Shown: positions 42,731 to 51,215 of the stretch, piece by piece | How the letters are laid out: the number at the start of each line of letters is the position of its first letter | How positions within the stretch are numbered: the first letter of the stretch is position 1 | DNA from: Nonomuraea sp. SYSU D8015 | Lineage (GTDB): Bacteria > Actinomycetota > Actinomycetes > Streptosporangiales > Streptosporangiaceae | Direction of reading: 5' to 3' | NCBI RefSeq assembly: GCF_008065375.1 | Contig: NZ_VJYI01000008.1 | Location: forward strand, 248,001 to 312,000 | DNA length: 64,000 nt | Translations under genes and position numbers: made by a program | Notes under the pieces: model-generated | What the model was told of the DNA's origin: nothing | Database searches by the model: none | Seen by the model: the letters and a program-made list of their open reading frames with translations, nothing else

Positions 42731-43175
42731 GGGCGACGAACTCCTCATGGAGCGCGTCTTCGACGCTCCGCGCGAGGCCGTGTGGGCGGCCATGACCACC
42801 CCCGAGCACATCCCCCACTGGTGGGGGCCGCGCGGCTCGACCACCGAGGTGGTCGAGATGGACGTACGGCCCGGCGGCAGGTGGCGCTGGATCAACAAGT
42901 TCGAGACGGGAGAGGCGCCCTACAAGGGCGAATACCTCGAGGTCGTCCCGCCCGAGCGGCTCGTCCGCACGTCGCTGTTCGACGTCGGCCCCGAGGGACC
43001 GCCCGCGATTGAGACGATCAGCCTGGAGGACCTCGGCGGCGGCAAGACCAGGCTCCGCCACCACGCCCGCTTCCCCTCCGAGGACGTGCTCGCCTTCGCG
43101 ATCTCCCAGGGCATGGCCAAGGGCGTGCTGGAGCAGCTGGACCGCCTGGCGGAGCTGGCGGCGACGCTGGCCTGA
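42684..43175 (+). CDS. SRPBCC (AHSA1-like) domain protein
   Basis: A 163-residue START-like fold protein with a deep ligand pocket. It has RVFDAPREAVWAAMTTPEHIPHWWGP, then DVRPGGRWRW and a C-terminal helix GMAKGVLEQLDRLAELAA. ATG 42684 follows GAAGGAG. The ArsR-SRPBCC pair is widespread in actinobacteria and the SRPBCC partner probably binds a small hydrophobic ligand; its role is not established. Confidence 0.85.
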   Translation: MTRQNLGDETTTMTAEGDELLMERVFDAPREAVWAAMTTPEHIPHWWGPRGSTTEVVEMDVRPGGRWRWINKFETGEAPYKGEYLEVVPPERLVRTSLFDVGPEGPPAIETISLEDLGGGKTRLRHHARFPSEDVLAFAISQGMAKGVLEQLDRLAELAATLA

Positions 43176-43189
43176 AACGCCGGTGAAGC

Positions 43190-43224
43190 GGACCGGGCCC
43201 CGCGAGAGCGAGCGGGCCCGGTCC
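43190..43224. terminator. Bidirectional terminator
   Basis: Perfect 11-bp arms GGACCGGGCCC (43190-43200) and GGGCCCGGTCC (43214-43224), 13-nt loop, between convergent genes. Confidence 0.75.
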
Positions 43225-43232
43225 GGCTTAGT

Positions 43233-44105
43233 TCAAATGTCCCCGTCGAGCACCTGGCGGAGCGTCACGGCGAAGGCGTCGGGATCGCCCTGCATGCCGA
43301 ACTCGCCGCCGAGGAAACCGGCGTGGTGGCTGGGGAAGACCACAGGCTTCGTGCCGAGCCGTTCGGCGACCGCCACCCCGGCGCGGTAGCACAGCTGGCC
43401 CTCCGATTCGACCCCCACACCCACCACGATCCGCGTCGACGCCTTGCGCAACGCGTCGAAGTCGTGCGCGTAGTGCGTGCACGTCATGAGGTTCTGGCCG
43501 AACAACGCGTCGTCACGCGAGCCGTCGTCCTGCGTGGGCAGCCCCATCTCGGCCGGATTCTGCACGGGGCGATCGGCGAAGTCCGCCGGGAACGGGCCGG
43601 TCCAGCTCGTGATCGCGATGAACTTCGCCATCGCCGGGCCGAAGCCGTCGCGGTCGTAGGTGCGGCGGTTGTCCACCACCGCCGCCAGCGCCTCCTCGCG
43701 GTCGGGAAGCACCTGAACGGCCGGCGGCTCGTGGGCCACGAGCGTATGCACCTGCTCCGGGTGCCGGGCCACCAGCGCGAGCGCGTTGACGGCGCCGCCG
43801 CTGCTGGCGAAGATGTCCACCGGTCCGCCGCCCAGCGCGGAGATCAGCCGGTGCAGGTCGTCGGCGTGCAGCTCCGGCGTGGACTCGGCGGCGCCGTCAC
43901 TCCGCTTGCTCCGCCCGACCCCGCGCGGGTCGTAGGTCACCACCGTGCGATCCTGGAAATATCCGGCCAGGGTGCCGAATCCACTGGCGTCCATCGGCGA
44001 CCCGATCATCAGCAGGATGGGCGCGGTGCTGCCCTGGGCCTCGCGTACGTCGTAGTGCAGGACGGCCCCGGGGACGTCGAGGGTGTGGGTCTTCGGCTCG
44101 ATCAT
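43233..44105 (-). CDS. Alpha/beta hydrolase
   Basis: A 290-residue hydrolase. LLMIGSPMDAS is the oxyanion region, DPRGVGRSKRSDG follows, and FASSGGAVNAL holds the nucleophile (the second Ser of SSGG). The C-terminal His is probably in VVFPSHHAGFLGG. ATG 44105 follows AAGGAG. The Gly-X-Ser-X-Gly elbow is altered to A-S-S-G-G, as in several soluble esterases of this group. The substrate is unknown. Confidence 0.8.
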   Translation of the reverse strand: MIEPKTHTLDVPGAVLHYDVREAQGSTAPILLMIGSPMDASGFGTLAGYFQDRTVVTYDPRGVGRSKRSDGAAESTPELHADDLHRLISALGGGPVDIFASSGGAVNALALVARHPEQVHTLVAHEPPAVQVLPDREEALAAVVDNRRTYDRDGFGPAMAKFIAITSWTGPFPADFADRPVQNPAEMGLPTQDDGSRDDALFGQNLMTCTHYAHDFDALRKASTRIVVGVGVESEGQLCYRAGVAVAERLGTKPVVFPSHHAGFLGGEFGMQGDPDAFAVTLRQVLDGDI

Positions 44106-44255
44106 CGGTCGCTCCTTCTCACGGAGGCCCTTCCGGCGCTCCGTCGCTCTCGTGTATGCCCTGAGGTTCGCGGATCCCACTCACGGAATCCTTCAGGCCA
44201 TGGAGACGGACGGGAGCGGCGCAACTCATCGGCCGGCACCCTGCGGGGTGGGGAT

Positions 44256-44678
44256 TCAGGCGTCGACGAGCCGGGAGTAGAAGTCGAGGGCGAGGTCGAA
44301 GCCGTCGCGGCAGTTGCGGTGGGAGCGGTAGCAGGGACGCCAGGCCGTGCTGGCGCCCACTCCGGCGCGGGCGTCGTTCAAGGCCGAGGGCACGCGCTCC
44401 GGCCTGGGCAGCAGGCCGTGCCCGAGGTAGCGGACGCCGGTCAGCTCGGTGTGGCGGCCACGGCCGCCCGAGACGAATCGGCCCAGCCGCCAGCCGCTCT
44501 CCTCGTCCCACACCAGGGCACTGCCGTCGGCCAGCTTCAGCGTGGCGTCACGCGGATCGCAGGGGCCCTCCCACCAGTCGACCACCTCGGCTCCGAGCCG
44601 GTCGACGACCTGGCTCACGTAGCTGATCGGCTGCTGCAGCCACTCGTCGGTATACGGCTCGACGTGCCTGATGGCCAC
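44256..44678 (-). CDS. Hypothetical protein, DUF6292-like
   Basis: A 140-residue soluble protein. LQQPISYVSQVVDRLGAEVVDWW, ALVWDEESGWRLGRFVSGGRGRHTELTGVRYLGHGLLPRPERV reads like the DUF6292 family of actinomycetes. The C-terminal part (WRPCYRSHRNCRDGFDLAL) adds two cysteines. GTG 44678 has AAGGGGG 8 nt upstream. It is divergent from a small membrane protein gene. Function is unknown. Confidence 0.6.
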   Translation of the reverse strand: MAIRHVEPYTDEWLQQPISYVSQVVDRLGAEVVDWWEGPCDPRDATLKLADGSALVWDEESGWRLGRFVSGGRGRHTELTGVRYLGHGLLPRPERVPSALNDARAGVGASTAWRPCYRSHRNCRDGFDLALDFYSRLVDA

Positions 44679-44817
44679 GGACGGCACCCCCTTGTGCCCT
44701 GACGGTAAGGAAAACGGAGCGGTTAGCAACCCTACAGGCGACGAACTTATTCCGTTGCACGACCGTCTAGTCATTAAGGACGATATTTATGTCCGCCACG
44801 GGGAAGAAGGTGAGCCC

Positions 44818-44943
44818 ATGATTGCCACGGTTATCCTCCTCGTGCTGATGGTCGTCACGATCGCGGCGATGGAGCTCATCATGCGCAGCTCCGCAGAGAG
44901 CAAAGAGAGTGTCGAGTCCCGCAGCGAGATCGTCGGGGACTAG
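44818..44943 (+). CDS. Small membrane protein
   Basis: A 41-residue protein: one helix (MIATVILLVLMVVTIAAMELIM) and a charged serine-rich tail. ATG 44818 is preceded by GAAGAAGG. It lies 10 bp ahead of a DUF2269-like gene and is probably co-transcribed. Confidence 0.6.
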   Translation: MIATVILLVLMVVTIAAMELIMRSSAESKESVESRSEIVGD

Positions 44944-44953
44944 TCTCTCCCGC

Positions 44954-45385
44954 ATGTCGTCCCTGCTTCTTTGGCTGCACATCGGCTTCGCGATCTTCAC
45001 CATCGGCCCGGTCACCGCCGCGACGATGGCCGCGCCCCGAGCCATCCGCAACAAGAACGTGCCCGCGCTGGAGTTCATCCAGCGCACGACGAGGATCTAC
45101 AGCCTCGGCGCGATCGGCGTGTTCGTGTTCGGGCTGGCGCTCGGCGCGGTCCTGCCCGGCGGGGTGCTGGGCAGGTGGTACATGACGGCCTCGATGACGC
45201 TGTTCATCGTGGCCGCCGTGCTACTCGTCATCATCGACCGCGACCTGCGCACCGCCGTACGGGCGCTGAAGAGCGAGGACGCGGCCGACGACGCCAAGGC
45301 CCAGAACGGCCGGATCGCCGCGATCAGCGGGCTGCTCTCGGTGATCTGGCTGGTGATCCTCTTCCTGATGGTGGTCCCTGGCTGA
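44954..45385 (+). CDS. DUF2269-like membrane protein
   Basis: A 143-residue protein with four membrane helices, beginning SSLLLWLHIGFAIFTIGPVTAATMAAPRAI. The early His in LLWLHIG and the arrangement of helices resemble DUF2269/CopD-like integral membrane proteins. ATG 44954 is chosen since the frame before it is charged and not membrane-like. Its end is 10 bp from the convergent metB end. Confidence 0.75.
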   Translation: MSSLLLWLHIGFAIFTIGPVTAATMAAPRAIRNKNVPALEFIQRTTRIYSLGAIGVFVFGLALGAVLPGGVLGRWYMTASMTLFIVAAVLLVIIDRDLRTAVRALKSEDAADDAKAQNGRIAAISGLLSVIWLVILFLMVVPG

Positions 45386-45395
45386 TCCGCACCCG

Positions 45396-46535
45396 TCAGC
45401 CGAGCGCCTGGCTGAGGTCGGCGAGCAGATCGTCGATCGTCTCGATGCCGACCGACAGCCGCACCAGGTCGGCGGGCACCTCCAGCGGCGACCCCGCCGC
45501 CGAGGCGTGCGTCATCCTGCCGGGGTGCTCGACGAGCGACTCGACCCCGCCGAGCGACTCGCCCAGTGTGAACAGCTTCGTCCGGTTGCACACCGCCACG
45601 GCCTCTTCCTCGCCGCCGTCGACGCGGAACGACACCATGCCGCCGAACCGCTTCATCTGCTTGGCGGCCACCTCGTGCCCCGGGTGCCCGGGCAGCCCCG
45701 GGTAGAGCACCTCGGTCACGCGCGGGTGCGCGAGCAGCAGGTTGACGACGCGTTCGGCGTTGTCGCAGTGGCGGTCCATGCGGACGCCGAGGGTCTTGAG
45801 CCCGCGCAGCGTCAGCCAGGCGTCGAACGGCCCGGCGACCGCACCCATCGCGTTCTGGTGGTAGGCGAGCTCCTCGCCGAGGCCGGCGTCGGCCGCGATC
45901 AGCGCACCGCCGACCACGTCGGAGTGCCCGCCCACGTATTTGGTGGTGGAGTGCACGACGACGTCGGCGCCCAGGGAGAGCGGCTGCTGCAGGTAGGGGG
46001 AGGCGAAGGTGTTGTCCACCACCAGCAGCGCCCCGCCGTCGTGGGCCAGTCGCGCGAGCGCCGCGATGTCGGCGATGCCGAGCAGCGGGTTGGTGGGCGT
46101 CTCGACCCAGACCACCTTGGTCTTCTGCGTCATGGCCGCGGCCACGGCGTCGAGGTCGTGCAGCGGGACGGGGTCGTAGTGCAGGCCCCACCGCTCGTGG
46201 ACCTTGGCGAACAGCCGGTACGTGCCGCCGTACGCGTCGTCGGGGATGATCACGTGGTCCTGCGGCTTGCAGACGGTACGCAGGAAGGTGTCCTCGGCGG
46301 CGAGCCCCGACGCGAACGCGAGCCCGCGCGCACCGCCCTCCACGGCCGCCAGCGCCTGTTCGAGCGCGGTCCTGGTGGGGTTGGCCGAGCGGCTGTACTC
46401 GTATCCCGAACGCAGGCCGCCCACGCCGTCCTGCTTGTAGGTGGACGTGGCGTAGATCGGTGGCACGACCGCGCCGGTCAGCGGGTCGGGCTCCTGACCT
46501 GCGTGGATGGCCAGGGTCTCAAAACCGTTGCTCAT
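45396..46535 (-). CDS. metB: Cystathionine gamma-synthase
   Basis: A 379-residue PLP enzyme of the Cys/Met metabolism family. The N-terminus FETLAIHAGQEPDP is typical; the PLP-binding Lys199 is in VVHSTTKYVGGHSDV, and ETPTNP and VVDNTFASPYLQ line the site. It joins O-succinyl- or O-acetyl-homoserine with cysteine to make cystathionine; some actinomycete members have gamma-lyase activity. With cbs 6 kb away it completes transsulfuration, as in the Rv1077-Rv1079 region. ATG 46535 begins MSNGFETL. Confidence 0.92.
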   Translation of the reverse strand: MSNGFETLAIHAGQEPDPLTGAVVPPIYATSTYKQDGVGGLRSGYEYSRSANPTRTALEQALAAVEGGARGLAFASGLAAEDTFLRTVCKPQDHVIIPDDAYGGTYRLFAKVHERWGLHYDPVPLHDLDAVAAAMTQKTKVVWVETPTNPLLGIADIAALARLAHDGGALLVVDNTFASPYLQQPLSLGADVVVHSTTKYVGGHSDVVGGALIAADAGLGEELAYHQNAMGAVAGPFDAWLTLRGLKTLGVRMDRHCDNAERVVNLLLAHPRVTEVLYPGLPGHPGHEVAAKQMKRFGGMVSFRVDGGEEEAVAVCNRTKLFTLGESLGGVESLVEHPGRMTHASAAGSPLEVPADLVRLSVGIETIDDLLADLSQALG

Positions 46536-46553
46536 AGAGGCCACGTTAACGGA

Positions 46554-46628
46554 CGACGGCCCGCGGTCCGTCCTCGGTTGGACCGGCGGGCGACGGCCCG
46601 CGGTCCGTCCCCAGTGGACCGCGGGCCG
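46554..46628 (-). terminator. Terminator hairpin with duplicated arm
   Basis: CGGCCCGCGGTCC (46594-46606) and GGACCGCGGGCCG (46616-46628) form a perfect 13-bp stem with a 9-nt loop. A direct copy of CGACGGCCCGCGGTCCGTCC occurs at 46554-46573 as well as 46591-46610, so the right arm can pair with either copy. It lies between the small membrane protein gene and metB, both on the minus strand. Confidence 0.65.
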
Positions 46629-46696
46629 CGGTGCGGGCGCCATCCCCCAACGGCCGCCCGCGCGGCTCGCGCACCATGCCCGCGCGAGCCGGGTCG

Positions 46697-46912
46697 TCAG
46701 GCCGCCTTGGGCGCGCGGCGGTCCCCCCCGCCCGGCCTGGGCGCGAGCCGTACGACGTCGGCGTCGCCCGCCTTGTCCACGTCGATGAACCGGCCGCTGC
46801 CGCCCTCGGCGGGCTCCCCGTTGATGCGGGAGAGCAGCACCGGGTCGGCCAGCGCGAGCATCACCACGACGACCAGCCCGACTCCCAGTAATGCGAACCC
46901 GATGGCAACCAT
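46697..46912 (-). CDS. Small single-pass membrane protein
   Basis: A 71-residue protein with one N-terminal helix (MVAIGFALLGVGLVVVVMLAL) and a basic, Gly/Pro-rich tail that is probably cytoplasmic. ATG 46912 follows GGAAAGGGG. It precedes a strong hairpin, which argues for a real short transcript. No family is recognised. Confidence 0.55.
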   Translation of the reverse strand: MVAIGFALLGVGLVVVVMLALADPVLLSRINGEPAEGGSGRFIDVDKAGDADVVRLAPRPGGGDRRAPKAA

Positions 46913-47019
46913 CTCTGTCCCCTTTCCGACATATCCAGCATCGGTGACGTCCCCCGGTCACCGCCTCCACTGAAGGATCGGTCTGTGACGGACCGTCTCG
47001 GCCGAACGGTTGATACGAC

Positions 47020-48192
47020 ATGTCCGACTTCCGGCCTAGGCTCGGGGCCGTGGGTGACTCCAAACGCCTCGTGTACTGGATCCGGCGGCTGAGCGAGATC
47101 GCGATGCTCGGCTGGCTCGGCATGATGCTCATGCTCGATCTGGTGCTCGCCGTCACCACCGGGGGCTACCAGTGGCTCGTGCCGCTCTGCGGCGCGTGCG
47201 GCATCGCGGCCGTCGTGCTGCGGCGCAGACACCGCGTCAACGGCTACCACATCATGCTCGCCCTGTCGTTCGGCACGTCCACGGTGATCGGGGGCACCGA
47301 GTTCGCGGGCGTGCCCGGCATGGCGGAGACCGGGTCGCTGCTCATCCTCACCATCGGCGTGCTCAGGCACGTGGAGCCGGTGCGGAGGGCCGCCGCGCTC
47401 TCCTGCGTGGGACTGGTCGTGCTGATGTCCGAGGCGGTCGGGCGCGACTACCACGGCCAGGGGCTGGCGTTCTCGTTCTTGCTGTTCGCGGGGTGGTCGA
47501 TGGCCGCCGGGGTCGGCGGCTACCTGCGTTTCCAGCAGGAGCGCCGGTCGGAGGCCGTCCATTCGGTACGGCGGGCGGAGCGGCTGGAGCTGGCCAGGGA
47601 GCTGCACGACCTGGTGGCCCACCACATCACGGGCATCGTGGTCCAGGCGCAGGCCGCGCGTACGGTGGCCGAGACCAGGCCGGAGGCCGTGGCTCCGGCG
47701 CTGGACGCGATCGCCGCGGCCGGGTCGGACGCGCTGACGTCGATGCGCCGCATGGTGGCGGTGCTGCGTACCGAGGACGATCCCGCCCGCAAGCCCGGCG
47801 TCACGCTGGCGGACCTGCGGATGCTGACCGAGCGGTTCTCGGCCGACGGGCCGAGGGTGGCGTTCGAGATCGGGCCGGGGCTGGACGACCGGACGCTGCC
47901 GCCGGAGGTCATGACGACCCTGCACCGGGTGCTGCAGGAGTCGCTCACGAACGTGCGCAAGCACGCCTCCCGCGCCGCCTGGGTGGAGGCGGATCTGCGG
48001 CGGCACGAGAAGGTCGTGGTGTTGCGGGTGCGGAACTTCGGGTCGGCGTCAGATCCGCGGGTTTCTCGCCTTGGCGGCGGGTTCGGGCTCGTCGGCATGG
48101 CCGAGCGGGTGGAGGCGCTGGGCGGCAGGCTCTACGCCGGCCCCTCCCCGGAGGGCGCCTGGGAGGTCGTCGCCGAGTTCCCCCTGCCCTGA
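47020..48192 (+). CDS. NarL-type sensor histidine kinase, orphan
   Basis: A 390-residue kinase. Four to five membrane helices occupy residues 25-165. The HisKA_3 motif is ELARELHDLVAHHITGIVVQAQ with His196, and the HATPase has VLQESLTNVRKHA and GFGLVGMAERVEALGG. Kinases of this type partner with LuxR-type regulators, but none is beside it; instead it is convergent with a giant SARP regulator whose tail overlaps it by 144 bp. ATG 47020 or GTG 47050 could start it. Confidence 0.85.
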   Translation: MSDFRPRLGAVGDSKRLVYWIRRLSEIAMLGWLGMMLMLDLVLAVTTGGYQWLVPLCGACGIAAVVLRRRHRVNGYHIMLALSFGTSTVIGGTEFAGVPGMAETGSLLILTIGVLRHVEPVRRAAALSCVGLVVLMSEAVGRDYHGQGLAFSFLLFAGWSMAAGVGGYLRFQQERRSEAVHSVRRAERLELARELHDLVAHHITGIVVQAQAARTVAETRPEAVAPALDAIAAAGSDALTSMRRMVAVLRTEDDPARKPGVTLADLRMLTERFSADGPRVAFEIGPGLDDRTLPPEVMTTLHRVLQESLTNVRKHASRAAWVEADLRRHEKVVVLRVRNFGSASDPRVSRLGGGFGLVGMAERVEALGGRLYAGPSPEGAWEVVAEFPLP

Positions 48193-51153
48193 GCCCCACT
48201 CCTCCCCCGCCGCGAACGCCGCCTCGAACGCGCCGTCGCCCAGGGCGGCACGCAGCCGGCCGGTGATCCGCTTCACGTCCCTCCGCTCCCCTGGGGGAAG
48301 GGGCGCGCTGACGGCCCGCCTCATGGCCGCCGCCCTCCCGATCAGCCGGGCCGCCTCCGCGGGGCAGCCGACCTCCGGGAGCGACATGGCCCCGGCCAGC
48401 CCTTCGAGGGACAGGGCGATCGCCCTCGGGTCGCCCGTGGCCCGCGCCGCCTCGTGCCCCTCGCGCTGCCTGGCCAGCGCCGTCTCCGCATCACCCCGCT
48501 GCTCGGCGGCGAACCCCAGCTCCGCCATGACGAGCGCGATCCCAGGTGTCCCCCGCACCCGCCGCAGGAAGTCCAGCACGGGCCGCAGGTACGACTCCGC
48601 CTCCTCGTACCGGCCCTGCCGCCGCGCGCCCATGGCCAGCCCGAGCAGCGCGTTCTCCTCGGCCGACCGGTAGGACTGCTCGACGGCCACCCGCCTGGCG
48701 CGCTCGTGGTAGTCGTCGGCCCGCTCGTAGTCGCCTTTCAGCAACGCGATCCGCCCGAGGGAGGCCAGCTTGAAGGAGATCTCGAAGCCCAGCTCCTCGG
48801 CCAGCCGCAGGCCTTCCTCACGCAGCCGCGTGGCCTTCGCGTAGTCGCCTCGGATCTCGGCCGCCCGGTCGAGCACGTCCATGGCCTCGATCTGCCCCCA
48901 CGCGTCGCCCAGTTCCCTGAACAACGCCAGCCCGCGCTCGCCGTCCCGTTCCATCGCCGCCAGGTCGGCCCTGCCGACGGTGAGCTTGGCACGCAGGCAC
49001 AGCGCCGCCGCCACACCCCACCGGTCGCCCAGCTCCTCGTACGCGGCCAGCGCCCGGTTCGCCGCCGCCTCGTGCACGGCACGGTCGCCGTACGCCCAGC
49101 GGACGTTGGTGAGCAGCCAGTCGGCCAGCGCCATGCCCTCCCGGTCGAGCCCGTCGCGGCGCACCGGCGAGACCTGCTCGCCGAGCGACAGCTCGATCGC
49201 GGCCAGCCACACCGATGCCCGCGCCGCCGCGGGATCGTCCGGTTCATGAGCCGCCAGCGCGGCCGCCAGCGCCCTGCGTGCCTCCTGAAGCCTGCCGCGC
49301 AGCATCCAGTACCAGGCAAGGGCGTTGACCAGCCGCAACGCCTCCGGGCCCGCGAGCGCGAGCCGCAGGTTGGCCCGCTCCGCGTCGAGCCGCGCCAGCC
49401 ACTCCCGCTGCCCCGCTCCCCGCAGGTCCGCCCGCTCGGCCAGCGCCGTGTAGTAACGCGCGTGCCGCACCTTGATCACGTCGTGTTCGCCGGCCTCGCG
49501 CAGCCGCGCCACGCAGTAGGCCGCCACGGACTCCAGGAGCCGGTAGCGGGCCCCGGCCCGCACGACCAGCGAGCGGTCCACCAGCCGGGCGAGCGTGTCG
49601 AGCACGTCCACGCCCGGTTCGGCGCACACCTCCTCGGCCGCCTCCAGCGTGCAGCCGTCGGCGTGCACCGCCAGCCGCCGCAACACCACCCGCTCGGCCT
49701 CGCCCAGCAGCTCCCAGCTCCAGTCGATCATCGCCCGGAGCGTCCGCTGCCGCGCAGGCGCGTCCCGCAGGCCCGCGTTGAGCAGCCTGAACCGATCGTC
49801 CAGCCGATCGGCCAGCTCACGAACCCCCAACGCCCGCACCCGGGTGGCGGCCAGCTCCAGCGCCAGCGGCAGGCCGTCGAGCCTGGCGCAGATCTCCGCC
49901 ACGGTGGCGTCCAGCTCGATGCCCGCCCGTGCCGCGAACAACTCCACCGCCGCCTCCGGCGCCAGCGGCGGCACGCTCCACACCCGCTCGCCCTCGATCC
50001 GCAGCGGTTCCTGACTGGTGGCCAGGACCCGCAGCCCCGGCGCGGCCTGGAGCAGCCGCGACACCACCTCGGCGGCCTGCGCCACCAGGTGCTCGCAGTT
50101 GTCCAGCACCAGCAGCATGCGCTTGCCCGCCAGCGCCCTGGCCACCCGGGGAGCCAGGGCGAGGGCGGCGTCGTCGCGGATGCCCAGCACGACCGCGACC
50201 GCCTCGGCCACGTTGACCGCACCGGCCAGCTCGACCAGCCACATGCCGTCCCGGAACATCGCGCCGGGCCGGTGGTCGCGGGCGGCGGCCAGGGCGAGCC
50301 TGGTCTTGCCGACCCCGCCCGGCCCCGTGAGCGTCACCAGCCGGGACGCCGCCAGCAACGCCCGTACCTCGGCCAGCTCGGCGTCCCGCCCGATCAGATC
50401 CGTCAGCGGCGCGGGCAGGTTCGACGCGGGGGCCGGGCTCCGGGCCAGCGCCGGATCCTGGCGCAGGATCGCCTGGTGCAGCCGGGCCAGCTCCGGTGAG
50501 GGGTCCACGCCGAGCTCGTCCCGCAGCCGCTCCCGGAGCTCCTCGTACGCGGCCAGCGCCTCGCTCTGCCGCCCGCCCCGGTACAGCGCCCGCATGTGCG
50601 AGGCACGCAGCCGCTCGCGCAGCGGATGCCGGGCGACCAGCTCGCCGAGCTCGACCGGCTCGCCCAGCTCCAGCCGTACCTCCGCCTGCTCCTCCAGCGC
50701 CGCCAGGCGCATCTCCTCCAGGCTCGCCGCCTCGGCGCGGGCGAAGCCGGCGTCGGCGAAGTCGGCGTACGCGGGCCCGCGCCACAATGCCAGCGCCTGC
50801 TCCAGCTCGGCCGCCCGCGCGACCGGATCCGCGGACCTCCGGTTGACGAGGGCTCGGAAGCGGGCGGCGTCGCTGTCGTGGGGACCCAGCCGGTACCCGG
50901 CAGGCCCGTGGGTGATCGACGAGGGATCGCCGAGCGCGCGGCGCAGCTGGGAGACGCGGGCCTGGAGGGTGCCGACGGGGTTGCGCCCGGCCCGCTCGCC
51001 CCAGAGGTCCTCGACCAGCCGGTCCACCGGGACGGGCCCGCCGTCGTGCGCCAGCAGGTCGGCCAGGAGAGCCCTGACCTTGGCCTCGGCCACCTGAACG
51101 GACCGTCCGTCGACCCACACCGCCAGCGGCCCCAACACCCCGAATCGCACCAC
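48049..51153 (-). CDS. AfsR/SARP-type regulator with NB-ARC and TPR domains
   Basis: A 1034-residue transcription factor. Residues 1-95 are an OmpR-type winged helix (VRFGVLGPLAVWVDGR...LVEDLWGE), 96-245 the BTAD helical domain, 250-550 an NB-ARC ATPase (Walker A GPGGVGKT at 277-284, MLLVLDNCEHL), and the rest TPR-like helices. Such proteins act as ATP-gated activators, often of specialised metabolism. The last 48 residues (after AAGEEW) are read antisense to the end of the kinase gene, suggesting loss of an earlier stop. It diverges from an imine-reductase-like gene over 62 bp containing direct repeats. Confidence 0.88.
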   Translation of the reverse strand: MVRFGVLGPLAVWVDGRSVQVAEAKVRALLADLLAHDGGPVPVDRLVEDLWGERAGRNPVGTLQARVSQLRRALGDPSSITHGPAGYRLGPHDSDAARFRALVNRRSADPVARAAELEQALALWRGPAYADFADAGFARAEAASLEEMRLAALEEQAEVRLELGEPVELGELVARHPLRERLRASHMRALYRGGRQSEALAAYEELRERLRDELGVDPSPELARLHQAILRQDPALARSPAPASNLPAPLTDLIGRDAELAEVRALLAASRLVTLTGPGGVGKTRLALAAARDHRPGAMFRDGMWLVELAGAVNVAEAVAVVLGIRDDAALALAPRVARALAGKRMLLVLDNCEHLVAQAAEVVSRLLQAAPGLRVLATSQEPLRIEGERVWSVPPLAPEAAVELFAARAGIELDATVAEICARLDGLPLALELAATRVRALGVRELADRLDDRFRLLNAGLRDAPARQRTLRAMIDWSWELLGEAERVVLRRLAVHADGCTLEAAEEVCAEPGVDVLDTLARLVDRSLVVRAGARYRLLESVAAYCVARLREAGEHDVIKVRHARYYTALAERADLRGAGQREWLARLDAERANLRLALAGPEALRLVNALAWYWMLRGRLQEARRALAAALAAHEPDDPAAARASVWLAAIELSLGEQVSPVRRDGLDREGMALADWLLTNVRWAYGDRAVHEAAANRALAAYEELGDRWGVAAALCLRAKLTVGRADLAAMERDGERGLALFRELGDAWGQIEAMDVLDRAAEIRGDYAKATRLREEGLRLAEELGFEISFKLASLGRIALLKGDYERADDYHERARRVAVEQSYRSAEENALLGLAMGARRQGRYEEAESYLRPVLDFLRRVRGTPGIALVMAELGFAAEQRGDAETALARQREGHEAARATGDPRAIALSLEGLAGAMSLPEVGCPAEAARLIGRAAAMRRAVSAPLPPGERRDVKRITGRLRAALGDGAFEAAFAAGEEWGSGQGELGDDLPGALRGGAGVEPAAQRLHPLGHADEPEPAAKARNPRI

Positions 51154-51165
51154 ATGATGGTCAAC

Positions 51166-51208
51166 CCGTAGCGGGCCCGAAGGATTTCCGTAGCGGCGGG
51201 TCCGAAGG
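51166..51208. promoter_or_regulatory. 22-bp-spaced direct repeats between SARP and reductase genes
   Basis: CCGTAGCGG occurs at 51166-51174 and 51188-51196, 22 bp apart, each followed by CCGAAGG (51177-51183 and 51202-51208). SARP proteins bind direct repeats spaced at 11 or 22 bp, so this fits a site for the adjacent regulator. It overlaps the ribosome-binding region of the plus-strand gene. Confidence 0.5.
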
Positions 51209-51215
51209 TGGGGGC

